From: Stichopus chloronotus
Lineage: Eukaryota > Echinodermata > Holothuroidea > Aspidochirotida > Stichopodidae
Direction of reading: 5' to 3'
NCBI GenBank assembly: GCA_021234535.1
Contig: CM037842.1
Coordinates: 6,903,203 to 6,967,202 of the forward strand
DNA length: 64,000 nt
The position numbers were made by a program, and so were the translations under genes. Below are positions 36,690 to 48,390 of this stretch, piece after piece. The notes beneath the pieces were generated by a model. The model ran no database searches and was not told the origin of the DNA. It saw only the letters and a list, made by a program, of their open reading frames with translations. Numbering within the stretch: position 1 is the stretch's first letter; each line of letters begins with the position of its first letter.

Positions 36690-37280
36690 AAGGGAAATCA
36701 GGGTTTGACTGAGAAAATTCACCTTTAGTTGATTTTTCTTTCTAAACTGATTGTTCACCTAAATATAGAGACGTTTGGGAGGTGCTTGAAGGTAAAAGAA
36801 ACGCTAATTATTGCGTTAATTACTGTTGGATGAGAACTCTTAATATTTGTCGGGTACAATAAACGTTTATATACAAGATAAGACAGCCTCCTCTACACGA
36901 TGAATAATCACAGAGAGATGACATTATATGGATAAACATAACCGAATGTTTATGGTTCCCATGCTGTTTGTGCATTGCGTAATGCTAAGTAAACAAGAGT
37001 TTAGTGATAGTTGATACATACAACACACCTGGGCTACGTATGAAATTGTTCAGCCACACCTCCCCATACCTTGAAAAGCCGATGGTATTGAATATTCATA
37101 TTTGATTCGATGAATATGAATATTACAGACTTTCGGAGTTCTTCACCGATTTTTGCGAATTTGACTCGTTTCTCGAAATCGTCCACATGTTTTGAGACAA
37201 TCTTGATCATATTTGTTAGTTAAAACTCATAGTACGAATTGTAGTGAAATAAACTGTGAAAATAAACCCTGACTTCCCCT
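36690..37280. mobile_element. TTAA-flanked MITE
   Basis: The left end reads AAGGGAAATCAGGGTTT and the right end, inverted, AGGGGAAGTCAGGGTTT. Both are flanked by TTAA (36686-36689 and 37281-37284). The size is 591 bp, with no coding capacity. It is similar in design to the elements at 51452-51796 and 50063-50311. Confidence 0.7.
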
Positions 37281-39146
37281 TTAACTGCAACTGAGTGTGT
37301 ATATGATCGTAAGCGAACAATGTGTAGAAGAGAAAGTATGTTTCGTAGTATACTTAGTTTCTATATAAGAGCCAGGTTGAAGCGTTTTCATCAAGGGTAG
37401 TCTGACATCTGACCTGGTGACTTAATGACTTATTAACCATTGTGCATATAAGTAACATCAATGATATTTCTTCCTTTTTAGATTTTTTAAAATAGATCAG
37501 TGTCCTTATAGATTATAGAATGTGGCGATGGACAACCAAATTGCACAACCGAGAAGAATTTGGGTGCAAACGGCATCTAGATATAACCTTGCAGAATTTG
37601 CAAGAGCCGTTCCACGTTTTTTAATTACAAAAGTATAGTCGGCACACTTTACACAGTGGAATACAAAAGGACAGCATTGTCGTATCGAAGATTTCGAAGT
37701 TTCATAAGTTGTTATCATTAATTGCAATCCATATATTAACCTTGACCCTAACTGAAATGATACGAAACATTGATTGTACACTGTTCGTGATGTCTGTTGC
37801 CTGATTTCAGTCGGTTGACCATTTACTACCCAATGAATAATGCACGGTCAATTTTAGAATAAAATCACTGGCTTATGAACACGAAAAAAGGTAGATCGAC
37901 AGTGCTCTCTAGTCTGCTTTCTTAGCTTACGTGCAGCAAAAAAACATGATTAAAGAGAATAACATCCGATTTAAAGTTCTTAGACATAAACCTAGTCTAT
38001 GGGCTACTGAAAACTGAATATACGCCTAAAATATACCATAAATAAATATACGTAGGCCGAACAATAACACATGTCAGTGGTAATTCTTTCTACATTTATC
38101 TTACTTCTCAAAATTTAAAAATTGGATCGTGCGAATTCAGCAGATTTGATAAAGCCTATCGGAATAAGTATTTGTTCATCGTCAAGTCCAAAAACGATTC
38201 CTTATAAAATAAAATCGTATTAAGGTCTAAGGACAGTCTTAAAACTCCGACTTCCAGAGACGAGGGGGCAGTACATGCACAGGTGAGGAAGTCAAATAAC
38301 ATATCTCTGGATACAATTGGTCTACGTTTTCTTGAATGGTTTGCGTTAAGTTTCGTTCGTATATTATCTTACGTTTAAAAATTATAATTGCCAAATTATA
38401 AAGATAAAGAATTGATTATAGTTCTGCCAATCACAGAAAAAGCACCTTTTTGGATTGGAGAAATTTCATTTCCTGGGATACTGCCACTAAGATTGCTGGT
38501 TTGCTGAATTTGCTGACTTCCTTTGCAGTATTCATCATTAATTCTTTTGCAGTATTTATCTTTCACAAAATGCTGGAGAGTTCCAAAGGAAAGCTCTTCA
38601 TAGTATATAGCAAAAGGAACTGCGACAAAAAAAAAAAAAAAAACGATATTATTTACTTATTGAGTAACACAAAAGACAATCTATCATCTATAAATGTATA
38701 CAGAGAAAATCAGTCTCATTTATTTTAGACAATTATCTTTCATACATTAACATACATGACGACGCAAAGAATAAGAAATTATATCCTTAATCGTATGACA
38801 AAAATTGTGTACTTACTTGTTTGAAGCGAACTGTGGACGACTTTTATTTGCCTACAAGGCTGAATGAGTTTTCGCAAGAGCTTTTAAAAAGGAAAAGTCT
38901 GCAATTGTTGCATCATCTGAAGGCAAATTAACAAAAATGTTAACTGTACATTAAGATTGAGGAAAACGTGTGTATGATGTTTAAACTATTTATTTATCAT
39001 ACAGGTAAACACAAAGTGGTACAGTCACGTCATTGTTTGTTATCTGTACTTCATTAATAAGGCTACATTGCAAATTAACTTATAATATTATTTTCAAACA
39101 CATAGGTCTGACCAAACTTAAAAACTCAAGTAGCAAACCTCCTTAA
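37281..39146. other. Non-coding region with a weak membrane-like open frame
   Basis: At 38450-38590 the plus strand could encode a hydrophobic segment (TSFAVFIINSFAVFIFHKML), but it continues into an A-run and lacks convincing splice sites. Nothing else was recognised. Confidence 0.3.
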
Positions 39147-39385
39147 AGACATATAGACTCATCATCCAGGCAGTCCCAAGTCTCCCAACGAATTACGTCT
39201 AATCTCCCACAGTCTGTCTGTCTACTCCTCCACATGTATAATCAAAGCAATGGGCATCTGTGTATGCTGTGTAATATGAGTTAATCTGCATCCTTTGAAT
39301 TTGTTGTCAATCAAAGGGTATTACCAACAAAGAGGTTTGCTGTCCCCTGGCCAAATATATAGCTTGGAGTGTTGAGCCATTGTCT
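39147..39385. mobile_element. TTAA-flanked MITE, copy 1 of a pair
   Basis: About 239 bp, flanked by TTAA at 39143-39146 and 39386-39389, with ends AGACATATAGACTCATCA and, inverted, AGACAATGGCTCA. The interior matches the element at 50063-50311 (shared words TCCTCCACAT, CTGTGTA.GCTGTGTAATA, GCATC.TT.GAATTTG.TGTC), so the two are diverged members of one family. Confidence 0.72.
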
Positions 39386-42090
39386 TTAAAGTGCTTATCT
39401 TATCAATTTATACTGAAATCGTTTTCAGAGACAACACCACAGCTAAGGAATATAAGTTTTTTTAATGGCAATACCTGAGAGTTTCTTTACTAAACACGGA
39501 ATTTCTTCCCCATCAAACGTTGTCAAATATGCATGCCAGTAGTGGTGGGGTAGGCTTGTTTTTGACCTCACGAGTAAAGACTGGCTTCATGATGACCGAT
39601 ACCTCTGAGTAAAAAGGAAACAAGAAACAAACAAATATGTTGTTATTCATATTCAGCTGACATGTCATGCTAAAGTATATGTGTATTTCACTTGCAACTG
39701 GCACTCCGTAAAATTGACCTCACCTGAAAATGAAACTGGCGGCCTTGTTCCAGAACTTTGCCTACATTTTTCGTTTTGCCGTTTCTTCACTTTAAAATTC
39801 ATGAAATCAAATGTATGAATATTTTGCCTTAATGCATACTGCAGCATGTAATTATTTTCATCCACTTGATCAAAAATTAAAATGTCCCGTGATAATGGTA
39901 AAGAATTTCCACAATGCCTACATATCGTTCTATTGTTGGTTCACCTGGATTGAGAAGCACAATTATATTTCAATTTTTACATGCACTTGCATATGTACAC
40001 TATTTATCCGTCTTTTGTTCATTGCAATCCAGGTCGGTAATGTATTCTGCTATGTACAGTATAAATTTGCAACTCAATATTATCAAACAATATCATGTAT
40101 TGTACATCACTTTAATCAAAACAATGAGCATCTCTCTAAACCTTTTACATATTCATAAACGTGTTGTTCTGTTTGTAATAAAATTTCATTTCCTTTTAAT
40201 TGGTAGCATTGTGAATGTTCTGGTCGTATCACATTTTAATTAATTTTATGTAATTCAGTCATTTGTGTGGAATAAAAGTTTTTAGAAGCGTACATGGTAT
40301 AGATATGAACTTACATCATATGGACTAGATATGGAATTTTCTTGTATGTACCAGATAGTGAATCCCTCTATCTAGGACATGTACAGAATCTTTTAAAATG
40401 AGCCATTTCTGATCCCGAAAACAACAAAAACAACAGAAAATGCACCGCAGGTGCATATATGGTCCAGATATGTAACCCATATATCGTCCATACATGAAAT
40501 ATCATGTCACGCCAATGTCCAAATTTCGAGTAAGGGCTAGCACTCAGCAGAATAGGTGTTAGACATTATGTATGTATGCATGGGCCATTTATTTTCATTA
40601 AATAATGATTCTGAATGAGGTTGCTATTTTTCAATTTTGGTGTTGTCCCAATACTACATCTAAAATTGTTGTGTTTCACTAACATCTTAACAAACAGATG
40701 TCAGATTAATATCACATTACTAATTGGGGGCACACTAGTTGATTCCAGCATGTTGATCGTAGTGTGATAGGCTTTTTGCGAAAAACAAGTACTTAGAAAG
40801 CAAATAAAGTAGGAGACTGAGTGACGTGCACAGTGTATGTGTGGAGATGTAGATGAGCCGACTCTTGATAGAAGAAAGTATTCTTCGTACACATGTATTT
40901 GATGTTTAGTTAAACATTTGCCGACAACATTTGTGTCGTACGCTAATTTAGAGATGTAACTGAATATACAAATGCATTGGTGGGAAATTCATTCATTAGA
41001 ATTGTCCTGCATGAACAAATAAGAAAAGCAAGTTGTGTATAATATCAAATGCAAACTGTGCGTACATGCGCATTTTTACTTACATCGGATACAAATGTAT
41101 ACCGAAAAGATGATGAAGAAACAAGTCCCAGCTATAATGACTCCTACTACAGCACCTCTGTTTTCTTAGTACATAATGTCTAAACATAACACAAAATAAT
41201 ATTAAATATAATAAAAAATATTTCCAGGACATGAATGATAAGTGACAACTATAGTTAGCAAATAATAGATCAAACATCGAGCTCTATTTTTTCATTCTAA
41301 ATGTATGTCGGTATTCATAGTTTAACATTTTAGATATCGGTTCTCACCTTCAACAACTGATATCGTATGGCTTGTATTTTCCATATATTTTCCATATAGA
41401 AAACAGTAAGAAAACACACACACAAAACAAAACAAGACAATGTGACATACATTGGTGGCTGAAGATGCTTAGAATTTAACAATAATCAATTCTCATAAAC
41501 ACAGAAACACGTTTTGTCACTTTTGGGCGGTGCAACTTAGAAGGACTTACTACTTAAATTTATGCTAACCTTGTTCAATTATCTCCGGTATGATAATAAG
41601 AGTTAAAACTCAAGGTGATGCATACGGCTTACAGCGCACTGTAAAACGTGTCTGTAAATATACCGAAAATAAAACAGAGAAATTAATAAGAATTACAGAA
41701 TTTGTCAGGAAACTAATTAGCAGAACATTTCTGAACTACTTTTTTTTTTATTTATCTTCTGTAAATTAATATCTTACAATTCACATATTTAAAAGTACCC
41801 TCTGACTTTTGGGTGATGTATCAAATTTCTAGTTCAAGTAACATTAATTTACACCCGCTTGTATCCTGTGAAGATAGTTGTTTACAACAATGCTTTGATG
41901 CTAAGATTGTTCTACATCCTCTACAGACTCACAAATCAAAAGGCGGACAGATTATCTCTTTCGAATCAAAATTGGCGTATAAGATTGGAGTATAAGATAA
42001 TATTGGAGTGTAGGAAAAAGATATGGGGGTTTGTCATATGAAAATGATTAAATATAGCCATAATACTATATTTTAATGCTATTTTTTTAT
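39386..42090. other. Non-coding region, nothing recognised
   Basis: No exon, RNA gene or complete element was identified. The palindromic word TGCACCGCAGGTGCA occurs at about 40441-40455. Open frames at 39811-40243 lack domain signatures. Confidence 0.35.
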
Positions 42091-44355
42091 TCCTTGCCGA
42101 AGGCAGGCATGGAATCTATGCGATGGTGATGGCGTGTGTGTGCGTGTGGGTATGGGTGTGTGTGTATGTAACGCCCTGGTTTGTAAACACAATATCTCAA
42201 GAAGGGAAGAATGCTCGAACTTCAAAGTTGGTATGTTGGTAGTCAATTGTGAACAAACGATCCATGTTGTCTTTCATGTCCGTCAAAGTTCATTTGAGGT
42301 CACCAAAACATGAAATGTGAAAGCCTATTAAAGGAGATATGTCAGCAATGGAATGTCGTTAGAATTTCAATCTCATATTGCTGGTAGCACTTGATGAGTA
42401 GATGATGTCTGGCATTTTGTATGGGGGTCAAATGTCGTTGGGGTCAGTAAAGGACATACAGTAAAACCCCGTTTATCCGAACCCCGTTTATCCGAAACCC
42501 CGTTTTTCCGAACTGGCCGTTCGGTTTCTTAAAACTGGCATCGTACGCAAGCAGTGTAAAATTTCAGCCTAGATTTGACAACGTTTTGCCTGTCTATTTA
42601 ACTTCTTTCTATCCTCGCAGATCTTTATTGCAATTAAACTAGCTATTGTTAATGTTTATCTCTACTACCAACTTAAACCGCCAAGCTGGAGGATGAATAC
42701 ATGATTCAGAAATACCCGACTAATTCTCCTGTGTTTTCTTGTCTCGTTGTGGGCGTAGAATCACAATAGCCGATACTGACAATAGCCTATCGAAGTGTAT
42801 CAAACTTAGGCTTATCATGCAAAGCCCCGCGCTAGCGTTAGCGCTGCCCAACAGTTTGTTCTTGTCACACTGAACAATACAGTGATTGGAATTAATACGA
42901 GTGTGGAAGAATGTCAATCAGACTTAAATCTGGGCGCTATAGGTGAGAATAAAGTGAACTGATGGCCCCAGACGAGAAAGTTAACAAGCTTTAAAGCTTG
43001 AAATTCAAAACAAATACATCCAGTCTTCGATCATCTTTCGGCAATATCTTTGAATTCATTCATGCATTGTGGCAAGGGAACTGATAGGCCCATTTACACT
43101 TAACGAGCTTGTGAAAGATAGCAAGCTTCTAAAACCTAGTTTAACTCCGGAAACAATTAAGGCTGTACAACAAACTGTAGTCTGACAACCTTGTAAACAC
43201 GATACCTCAAGAAGGGAAAGGTGCTTGAACTTCACAATAAGTGCGTTGATAGTCCATTGAAAGTAAATGATCTCTACTGTTTTTCATGGGGTCAAATGTC
43301 ATTTGAGGTCACCAGAGTTCAAAGTATGAAAACCAGTCAAAGGGACAAATCTCAAATCTCTAGCACGTAATAAGTACTGTAGATATGCCTGTCTTTTCTT
43401 TCATGGAGGTCAAAGGTCATTTGAGGTTAATAGAAGACACAGTTTTTAAAACAGTATCTCAAGGAGGGAAAGGTGCTTGAACTTCAAATGTGTTGGTAGT
43501 CTTCTGTAGGTAGATGACGTTTGTCATTTTCATGGAGGCTAAAGGTCATCTGAGGTCACCAGACGTTAAAGTATTAAAACATGATGTCTCAGCAACTAAA
43601 TGTAGCTAGCACTTAAAACTGTCAACATTAATTACAGTTGATGAGTAGATGATCTCTATTATTTGAGTTGCCTAAGGGAGACTGAGAAAATCGTTTTCAT
43701 ATTTAGTCAAATGTTAAAATCACAGAGTTAATAACGGAACAAAGGTGTATTTATAGCAAAATCCGGCAGTTGTGAACCTACTCATCTGACAATTGTGTAA
43801 TATTTTTGGGAAGTCAAGTGCCACGTCTCGTTATCACTGAAATGATCATTTCCATCTCCCCCCCCCCCCTTCCGTCTTGCCAAGAAGTAGATGTTTAATA
43901 GTAGATAAATTTTGCTATGTCTCATTTCCTTTACCAAACTATTTAAAGCCCTTTTTTTGTAACCCTCTTAAATCAATCATTTAATATCACTTAACATAGC
44001 TTTGTAGACTTATCTGCTACTTATTTGCCAGTAACTCAATGTCAAAATTAGCAAAGTTCTATGATTTAGTCACCTTTTTCCAAGGAAACCACCCTTACGC
44101 AGGGATATATTTTTAGGTTGCTTTGTTCAGACTTTTAACCACACTTTCTGTAATCTTTACTACCTGGGTTTGGTAACAAGTAAATCATTAGCACAATTTT
44201 CCCACGTGGCTTACACTTGTGGTTTACATTCTTGTGTTCTGATTTTCGTTTTGCTGTGGTGGCTTTCCTTCTCCCTTAGTGGTTTTTGTTTAAAAGTGCT
44301 TGTATACATGTGTCTGTAAAAATAATGAGATGTTGGCAAGGAATCACAAAATTCT
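42091..44355 (+). repeat. Degenerate AGGTCA-rich interspersed repeat, copy 2
   Basis: Begins TTCCTTGCCGAAGGCAGGCA plus a GT-rich stretch, as in copy 1, and ends TTGGCAAGGAATCAC at about 44334-44348. It contains repeated units with TTGTAAACAC, ATCTCAAGAAGGGAAAGGTG, CTTGAACTTCA, GTAGATGATCTCTA and GAGGTCA blocks. It is interrupted by a DNA transposon at 42459-43177. It includes an exact AGGTCAAAGGTCA at 43407-43419. The part after about 43640 (the 3' section) is shared with 46515-47300. Confidence 0.75.
42459..43177. mobile_element. pogo/Tigger-like non-autonomous DNA transposon
   Basis: Starts CAGTAAAACCCCGTTTATCC, with the CCCCGTTTATCCGAA word repeated about three times, a terminal style known from pogo/Tigger elements, and is flanked by TA on both sides (42457-42458 and 43178-43179). 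The flanking repeat units join cleanly if the element is removed: other units read GGACATAGCTTGAAAACC (about 33711), here GGACATA | TAGTCTGACAACC. The right end shares only CAGT with the left, so it may be truncated or changed. Near the right end a short open stretch reads LVKDSKLLKPSLTPETIKAV; it is not recognised. Confidence 0.62.
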
Positions 44356-44414
44356 TTGACTTTATGGTTTTAACAAGTTAGGCATACTTCCCCATTTTTT
44401 TTTTACTTGTACCC

Positions 44415-44780
44415 TTGTTTAGCAAATTACACAACTTAAAATTGGTCTACCGTAATAAACTCCATGCAGGAAGCGCCAGAAAGGTGAAAACTAATTTTCA
44501 AGAAGATTTACTGGCAATATTAACATTTTTCTTTGTAGTGGTTGACGACGTAGTAAAGGACTTGGATCATTTCAAGTTGCTTATACCTTGTAAGTGCAGT
44601 GAATCTCCAAATGGTGAACAAAGCAGATGTCTTTGGCTGCAAATAGAAAGGGTCAAAGGAAGGAAGTACGTATCTCCTTTTAACTTGCACCTCCCTGGTC
44701 ACTTTTTCTTTACTTATTTTGATGCTGCCAATACAACTTTGCAGATGTTGCTCCCCAAACACCAAGACAATATTTCATAA
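44415..44780 (+). CDS. Death-effector-domain-like ORF or exon (possible pseudogene)
   Basis: The translation NFQEDLLAI ... DDVVKDLDHFKLLIPCK, then CLWLQIE, KYVSPFNLHLPG and FDAANTTLQMLLPKHQDNIS with a stop resembles the helix order of a death effector domain: helix 1 with Leu-Leu, helix 2 Asp-Leu-x-x-Phe followed by Ile-Pro, a helix ending Leu-x-Gln-Ile-Glu, a Ser-Pro-x-Asn-Leu turn, and a last helix before Gln. A good acceptor (TTTTTCTTTGTAG at 44526-44538, phase 1) could instead start an exon at 44539, in which case helix 1 is in another exon. DEDs recruit caspase-8-type proteins. The match is by eye only. The relation to the transmembrane exon 3.5 kb downstream on the same strand is unclear, because a stop ends this frame. 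Confidence 0.38.
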   Translation: MFSKLHNLKLVYRNKLHAGSARKVKTNFQEDLLAILTFFFVVVDDVVKDLDHFKLLIPCKCSESPNGEQSRCLWLQIERVKGRKYVSPFNLHLPGHFFFTYFDAANTTLQMLLPKHQDNIS

Positions 44781-46514
44781 AATAAGGCATGTAGAACAGA
44801 GTTATTTCAACATAATTCTGACGAGCAATTGCAGCAGTAACAAGGTTTCAGCCAGACAATCCACGGTATTCCAAATCCTACTAACATCTCTTCCATAAAA
44901 AAATTTCATCTCACATATAAGTATGTTCTTATATGCCTAATCATACTAATACATTTGTTAGCAGTTGGTAATGAATGAAAAAAATGCAAGATGAATGTTC
45001 GTTTATCCCATACTTACCTTTGCAAATGTTTTGGAAGCTAGTGACGTGGATATCAACTGCAGTATATACCTGCAGATATAAACCTGTAGTATTAAGACCT
45101 CTGTACGAACGCACACAAAAGACATTTATTAAACACGATGACTTGGGTGAACGTCTGCTGCATCCCTTTATTTGTGCTGTGGTTGTGCGTGTGGTTCGAT
45201 CTACTAACATATACAGCTAACATATCAAATCATAGGTTAACAAATTAACTGTGTAACGGTAGTCCATACAGATCTAGACGCGAGTTGAATAATATAATAA
45301 TTGTAATAAGCTTGCAGCACATACGACACGCGTTATTCTATGCATATATAGTTCAAATAGCTCAACAATCACTTTTTTTTTCAATCAAAATCATTCTTAG
45401 CATAAATTTGATAACTAGAACCCCTTCAAGGTCACCAAAATAACCACTGCAACAGGAAATCAAGCCAAACATCATCCCTGACAATTAATTAAACCGCTGC
45501 AAAATTGAGGAATTTAAACTTACGACATTGGGCTGACAACAGAGTTAACGATTTGACCAGATGCCTACTGGTGAAGCATGAATGCACGCCACCAATGAAA
45601 ATTAATAATCTGCCCTTACATGAACTTCGATAGGGTACTACCAATGGGTGGGAAGTGATGTTACCTGACATATTAAATCAGACAAATACACGTTGACATC
45701 AAATTCAAATACTGTGTCAGGTTATAAGGAAATATAGAAACGTACTAAGTATTCATACCGTTTGCTACAATATTTGCCACACTTCATGATGCAATACAGT
45801 TAACAGTGACCTTTAAACTTAACAAACTTGCGTCTAGGAGGAGCTTTATAAAATACTCCTCAAGTATCACACATCGTTGAGATCTTTTATTTAGGTCCGT
45901 TGACCTTTTGACAAGATGAAATGTATTCCTCTTATTCACTTCACACAATGTATATGATATATGCACTCTATGTATACAAGTTAAAAGGAAGGTACTGCTG
46001 ATTCTTATCGGGGCCTTTAACGCTTGATGTTTGACCTATTTCGTTGAAGATTAGGTGAACTCCATGGTAAAAAAAGGTCACCTACTTACCAAGTTTGTAG
46101 TTTGTCCAACACTTTTTTCTATATTCATGGTGACAAACTTTTTCACAACGGTTTGCTAGTTTTATCTTTAACCTCATCACGTTTGAAATTCTGATGAACT
46201 TTTATGACTATTTTTAAGCAGGTTTATTTTACAAGTATGATATCCTCATCTCAATTACCGTATTATATAGTTTCTTCTTAGTTTTAAAGGTATGCGTTGC
46301 AATATGTTGCTCCAGTAGCTGAGAAGTTATAATGTCATGTTAAGTCCTGTAGGGCCACGGAATAAGGTCAAACTAGTCTTCCAAAATGAGATTTTAGATG
46401 AATTGCAATTGTTCCTATTGAATTGCCCGATGTATTTAATATTTTGCTTTCATTAACCTTAATAGAGAAACCATCCTAATTGATGTTTCTAATTTCCCGC
46501 GGTTCAGGTAGATA
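44781..46514. other. Non-coding region, nothing recognised
   Basis: The open frames at 44941-45220 overlap on both strands and have no domain. No element ends were identified. Confidence 0.35.
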
Positions 46515-47300
46515 TTGTGTCAAAATTATTAGCACTTGATGAGCCGCTGATGTCTGTCATTTGAATTGTCCTATGGGAGACTTGTCATCACTATGATGTG
46601 ACAAAAAATGAATGTAATAAGTTCTATCATTCCAAAGATCTGTCCTGGGTTCAAAAGCCCAACAAGTGATACTTAAAGACTTTTACATGCCCGGAATGTG
46701 AATATATGAAGAGGTTATATCACTCATGTCATGAAAATAATACATATTTATTTCCTGTAGAGAGTTGCCGAAATGTAGATCTATGTTTTATAGTAGAGGG
46801 CGCTGCTAGATGGACTTTGGTTTCATTCTCTTTCAATTTGTGGAACGTTTTCTTTGTCATTTTCTATGCCAAACAACGACTTTACATAGCTCTTATCACT
46901 TTTTCTTAGCCTTCAGAGAATATCCCTGATACCAGAAACTCCCTGTCAAGATTTACAAAGTACTTTGTTGTTTTATAAAGTACTTTGTTGTCACACTAAA
47001 CACTCCCTCTGGAAGCTTTGTTGACTTGCATAATCGCAGGCCTGTAATCGCAATTCGGTGTAACGAACTTTCCATCAACTTGTGAATTACCTTCTTCATG
47101 ATCCCAATTGTCATCAATGCAGAATGAATGGCATTACTTAATTCATATTATCACTTGATAACATCAAACCCATAAGTGATATAGAATGCTATTGTCATTC
47201 TTGCATCTTGTTTTTAATTTTGATATGGTCCCTTTGTTTGTAAGTGATTGTGTGTATGAAAAATAACATATCGGCAAGGAATCACCAAGTCATTTGACTT
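46515..47300 (+). repeat. Interspersed repeat, 3' part of the AGGTCA-rich family
   Basis: The beginning (TTAGCACTTGATGAG, then GGGAGACT at about 46520-46580) and the end (CGGCAAGGAATCACC at about 47274-47288, then CATTTGACTTT) match the order seen at 43640-44360. It is a 5'-truncated or partial copy. A 21-bp tandem duplication containing AAGTACTTTGTTGT occurs at about 46957-46992. Confidence 0.6.
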
Positions 47301-47936
47301 TCTCGTTGTCATTTGTTGACACTTTTAGTATTTTGTCCAGTTAAATAAACGTATTAGAGTGAGCATTGTGTCATCATTGAGATAACATGCAAAGACCTAT
47401 ACACTCAACGGGTGCATCCCTCACTTACACTAAAGTATTTTCAAGAAAAACACTAATTCGTAACTTTATATTCAAAGCCCCGAACAGCATAACAAGCATT
47501 GATGTTTGACAAATTAGCATTGCACTGAGCACCCTTAGAGGAGCTTGCTTGGCAAAAAATCACCCTTTGTGAGTGTTTCATCTAGCCAAACGGTGACTAA
47601 GATTATGTAAACAGTGGAATACCAACGCACACGATTTGAAATCTCTAAAGTGTACAGCATTTGAAGTTACTGCTATTTACTTAAGCAACTAACAATGTAA
47701 ATGAGTTATCACAACATATCACATGCCAATGAGAACACACAATTGACTAATTTATAAAATTGTAGCACCCTTCTAGTTTTATGAAAGAATAGATGCTATT
47801 GTTAATGTTGGCAATATGGGGGTTTCAAATGAGTTTAATATTCTACAAGGTAATAAATAATTCCATGAAATTTGTTCAGATTATCGACCAAACATCTATA
47901 TCTTCCTTTCATTTAATTCATTTTTGTATACCCCAG

Positions 47937-47996
47937 AAATCCCTTACCCTGGTGAAGAAGGACATACGAAAGTGAAGAGGATGGCACCAAAGTTAG
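47937..47996 (+). CDS. Possible short hinge exon before the transmembrane exon
   Basis: A strong acceptor (TTCATTTTTGTATACCCCAG ending at 47936) is followed by 60 bp that read IPYPGEEGHTKVKRMAPKL in phase 1 and end G followed by GTAGAT, a weak donor, again in phase 1. A symmetric phase 1-1 mini-exon 300 bp before a phase 1-1 transmembrane exon would encode a charged stalk. The donor is poor and the exon is too short for similarity to help, so this is a hypothesis. Confidence 0.28.
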
Positions 47997-48294
47997 GTAG
48001 ATTTCAAGTTGACGATTTTTGTTCTAACACAGCTTCTTTCATTTGAACTCCAAATTTCATACTACATGTTCTACAAATTTTCATGTTACACATATTTGCA
48101 TGTTGCTTAAGCTATAGACTTCCAACTTCTTCTGAGAAACCTGTTATCTTTTAATGGAAGGTTTGCACTAACACTTTGCTAGCAATCTGAGAAAGACAGA
48201 TAAACATCACCAAATATTGCCTCAGTAATTTGGAAGTGTGATTTATTGATGACACCACTTAAATTCCAACTTACATTTCCTCTAATTACTATAG

Positions 48295-48390
48295 ATGAGA
48301 ACAATGGAGGAAATGACTATATGAAATTCATACTGACTGGTTTCTTAATAACGGCCATTCTTGGACTGTGGAATTTTTGTTTTAAGAAAG
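48295..48390 (+). CDS. Transmembrane-segment exon of a receptor-like gene
   Basis: The acceptor CTCTAATTACTATAG (to 48294) and donor AAAG followed by GTAATGT (from 48391) bound 96 bp that stay open in phase 1-1. The translation is ENNGGNDYMKFILTGFLITA followed by ILGLWNFCFKK: an acidic/Asn-rich juxtamembrane part, about 20 hydrophobic residues, then a Lys-Lys stop-transfer. This is the usual shape of a single-pass type I transmembrane exon. Its last base G joins in frame to the GT that opens the NACHT exon at 60793, giving Gly-Asp-Ile-Gln. Other exons could lie in the 12.4-kb gap. I found no Ig exon upstream on this strand. Confidence 0.5.

Noticed and set aside
38450..38728. Hydrophobic open frame as another transmembrane exon
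   Set aside because: It runs into an A-run and lacks a donor; the acceptor-like CCTTTGCAG lies inside the hydrophobic stretch. Kept only as a remark.
42720..42917. Minus-strand open frame inside the pogo-like element as a transposase piece
   Set aside because: No DDE or CENP-B helix-turn-helix residues can be seen, and it is only 65 codons long.
44520..44765. Minus-strand open frame opposite the death-effector-like ORF
   Set aside because: No domain pattern; the plus-strand reading has coherent helix motifs and a good acceptor.
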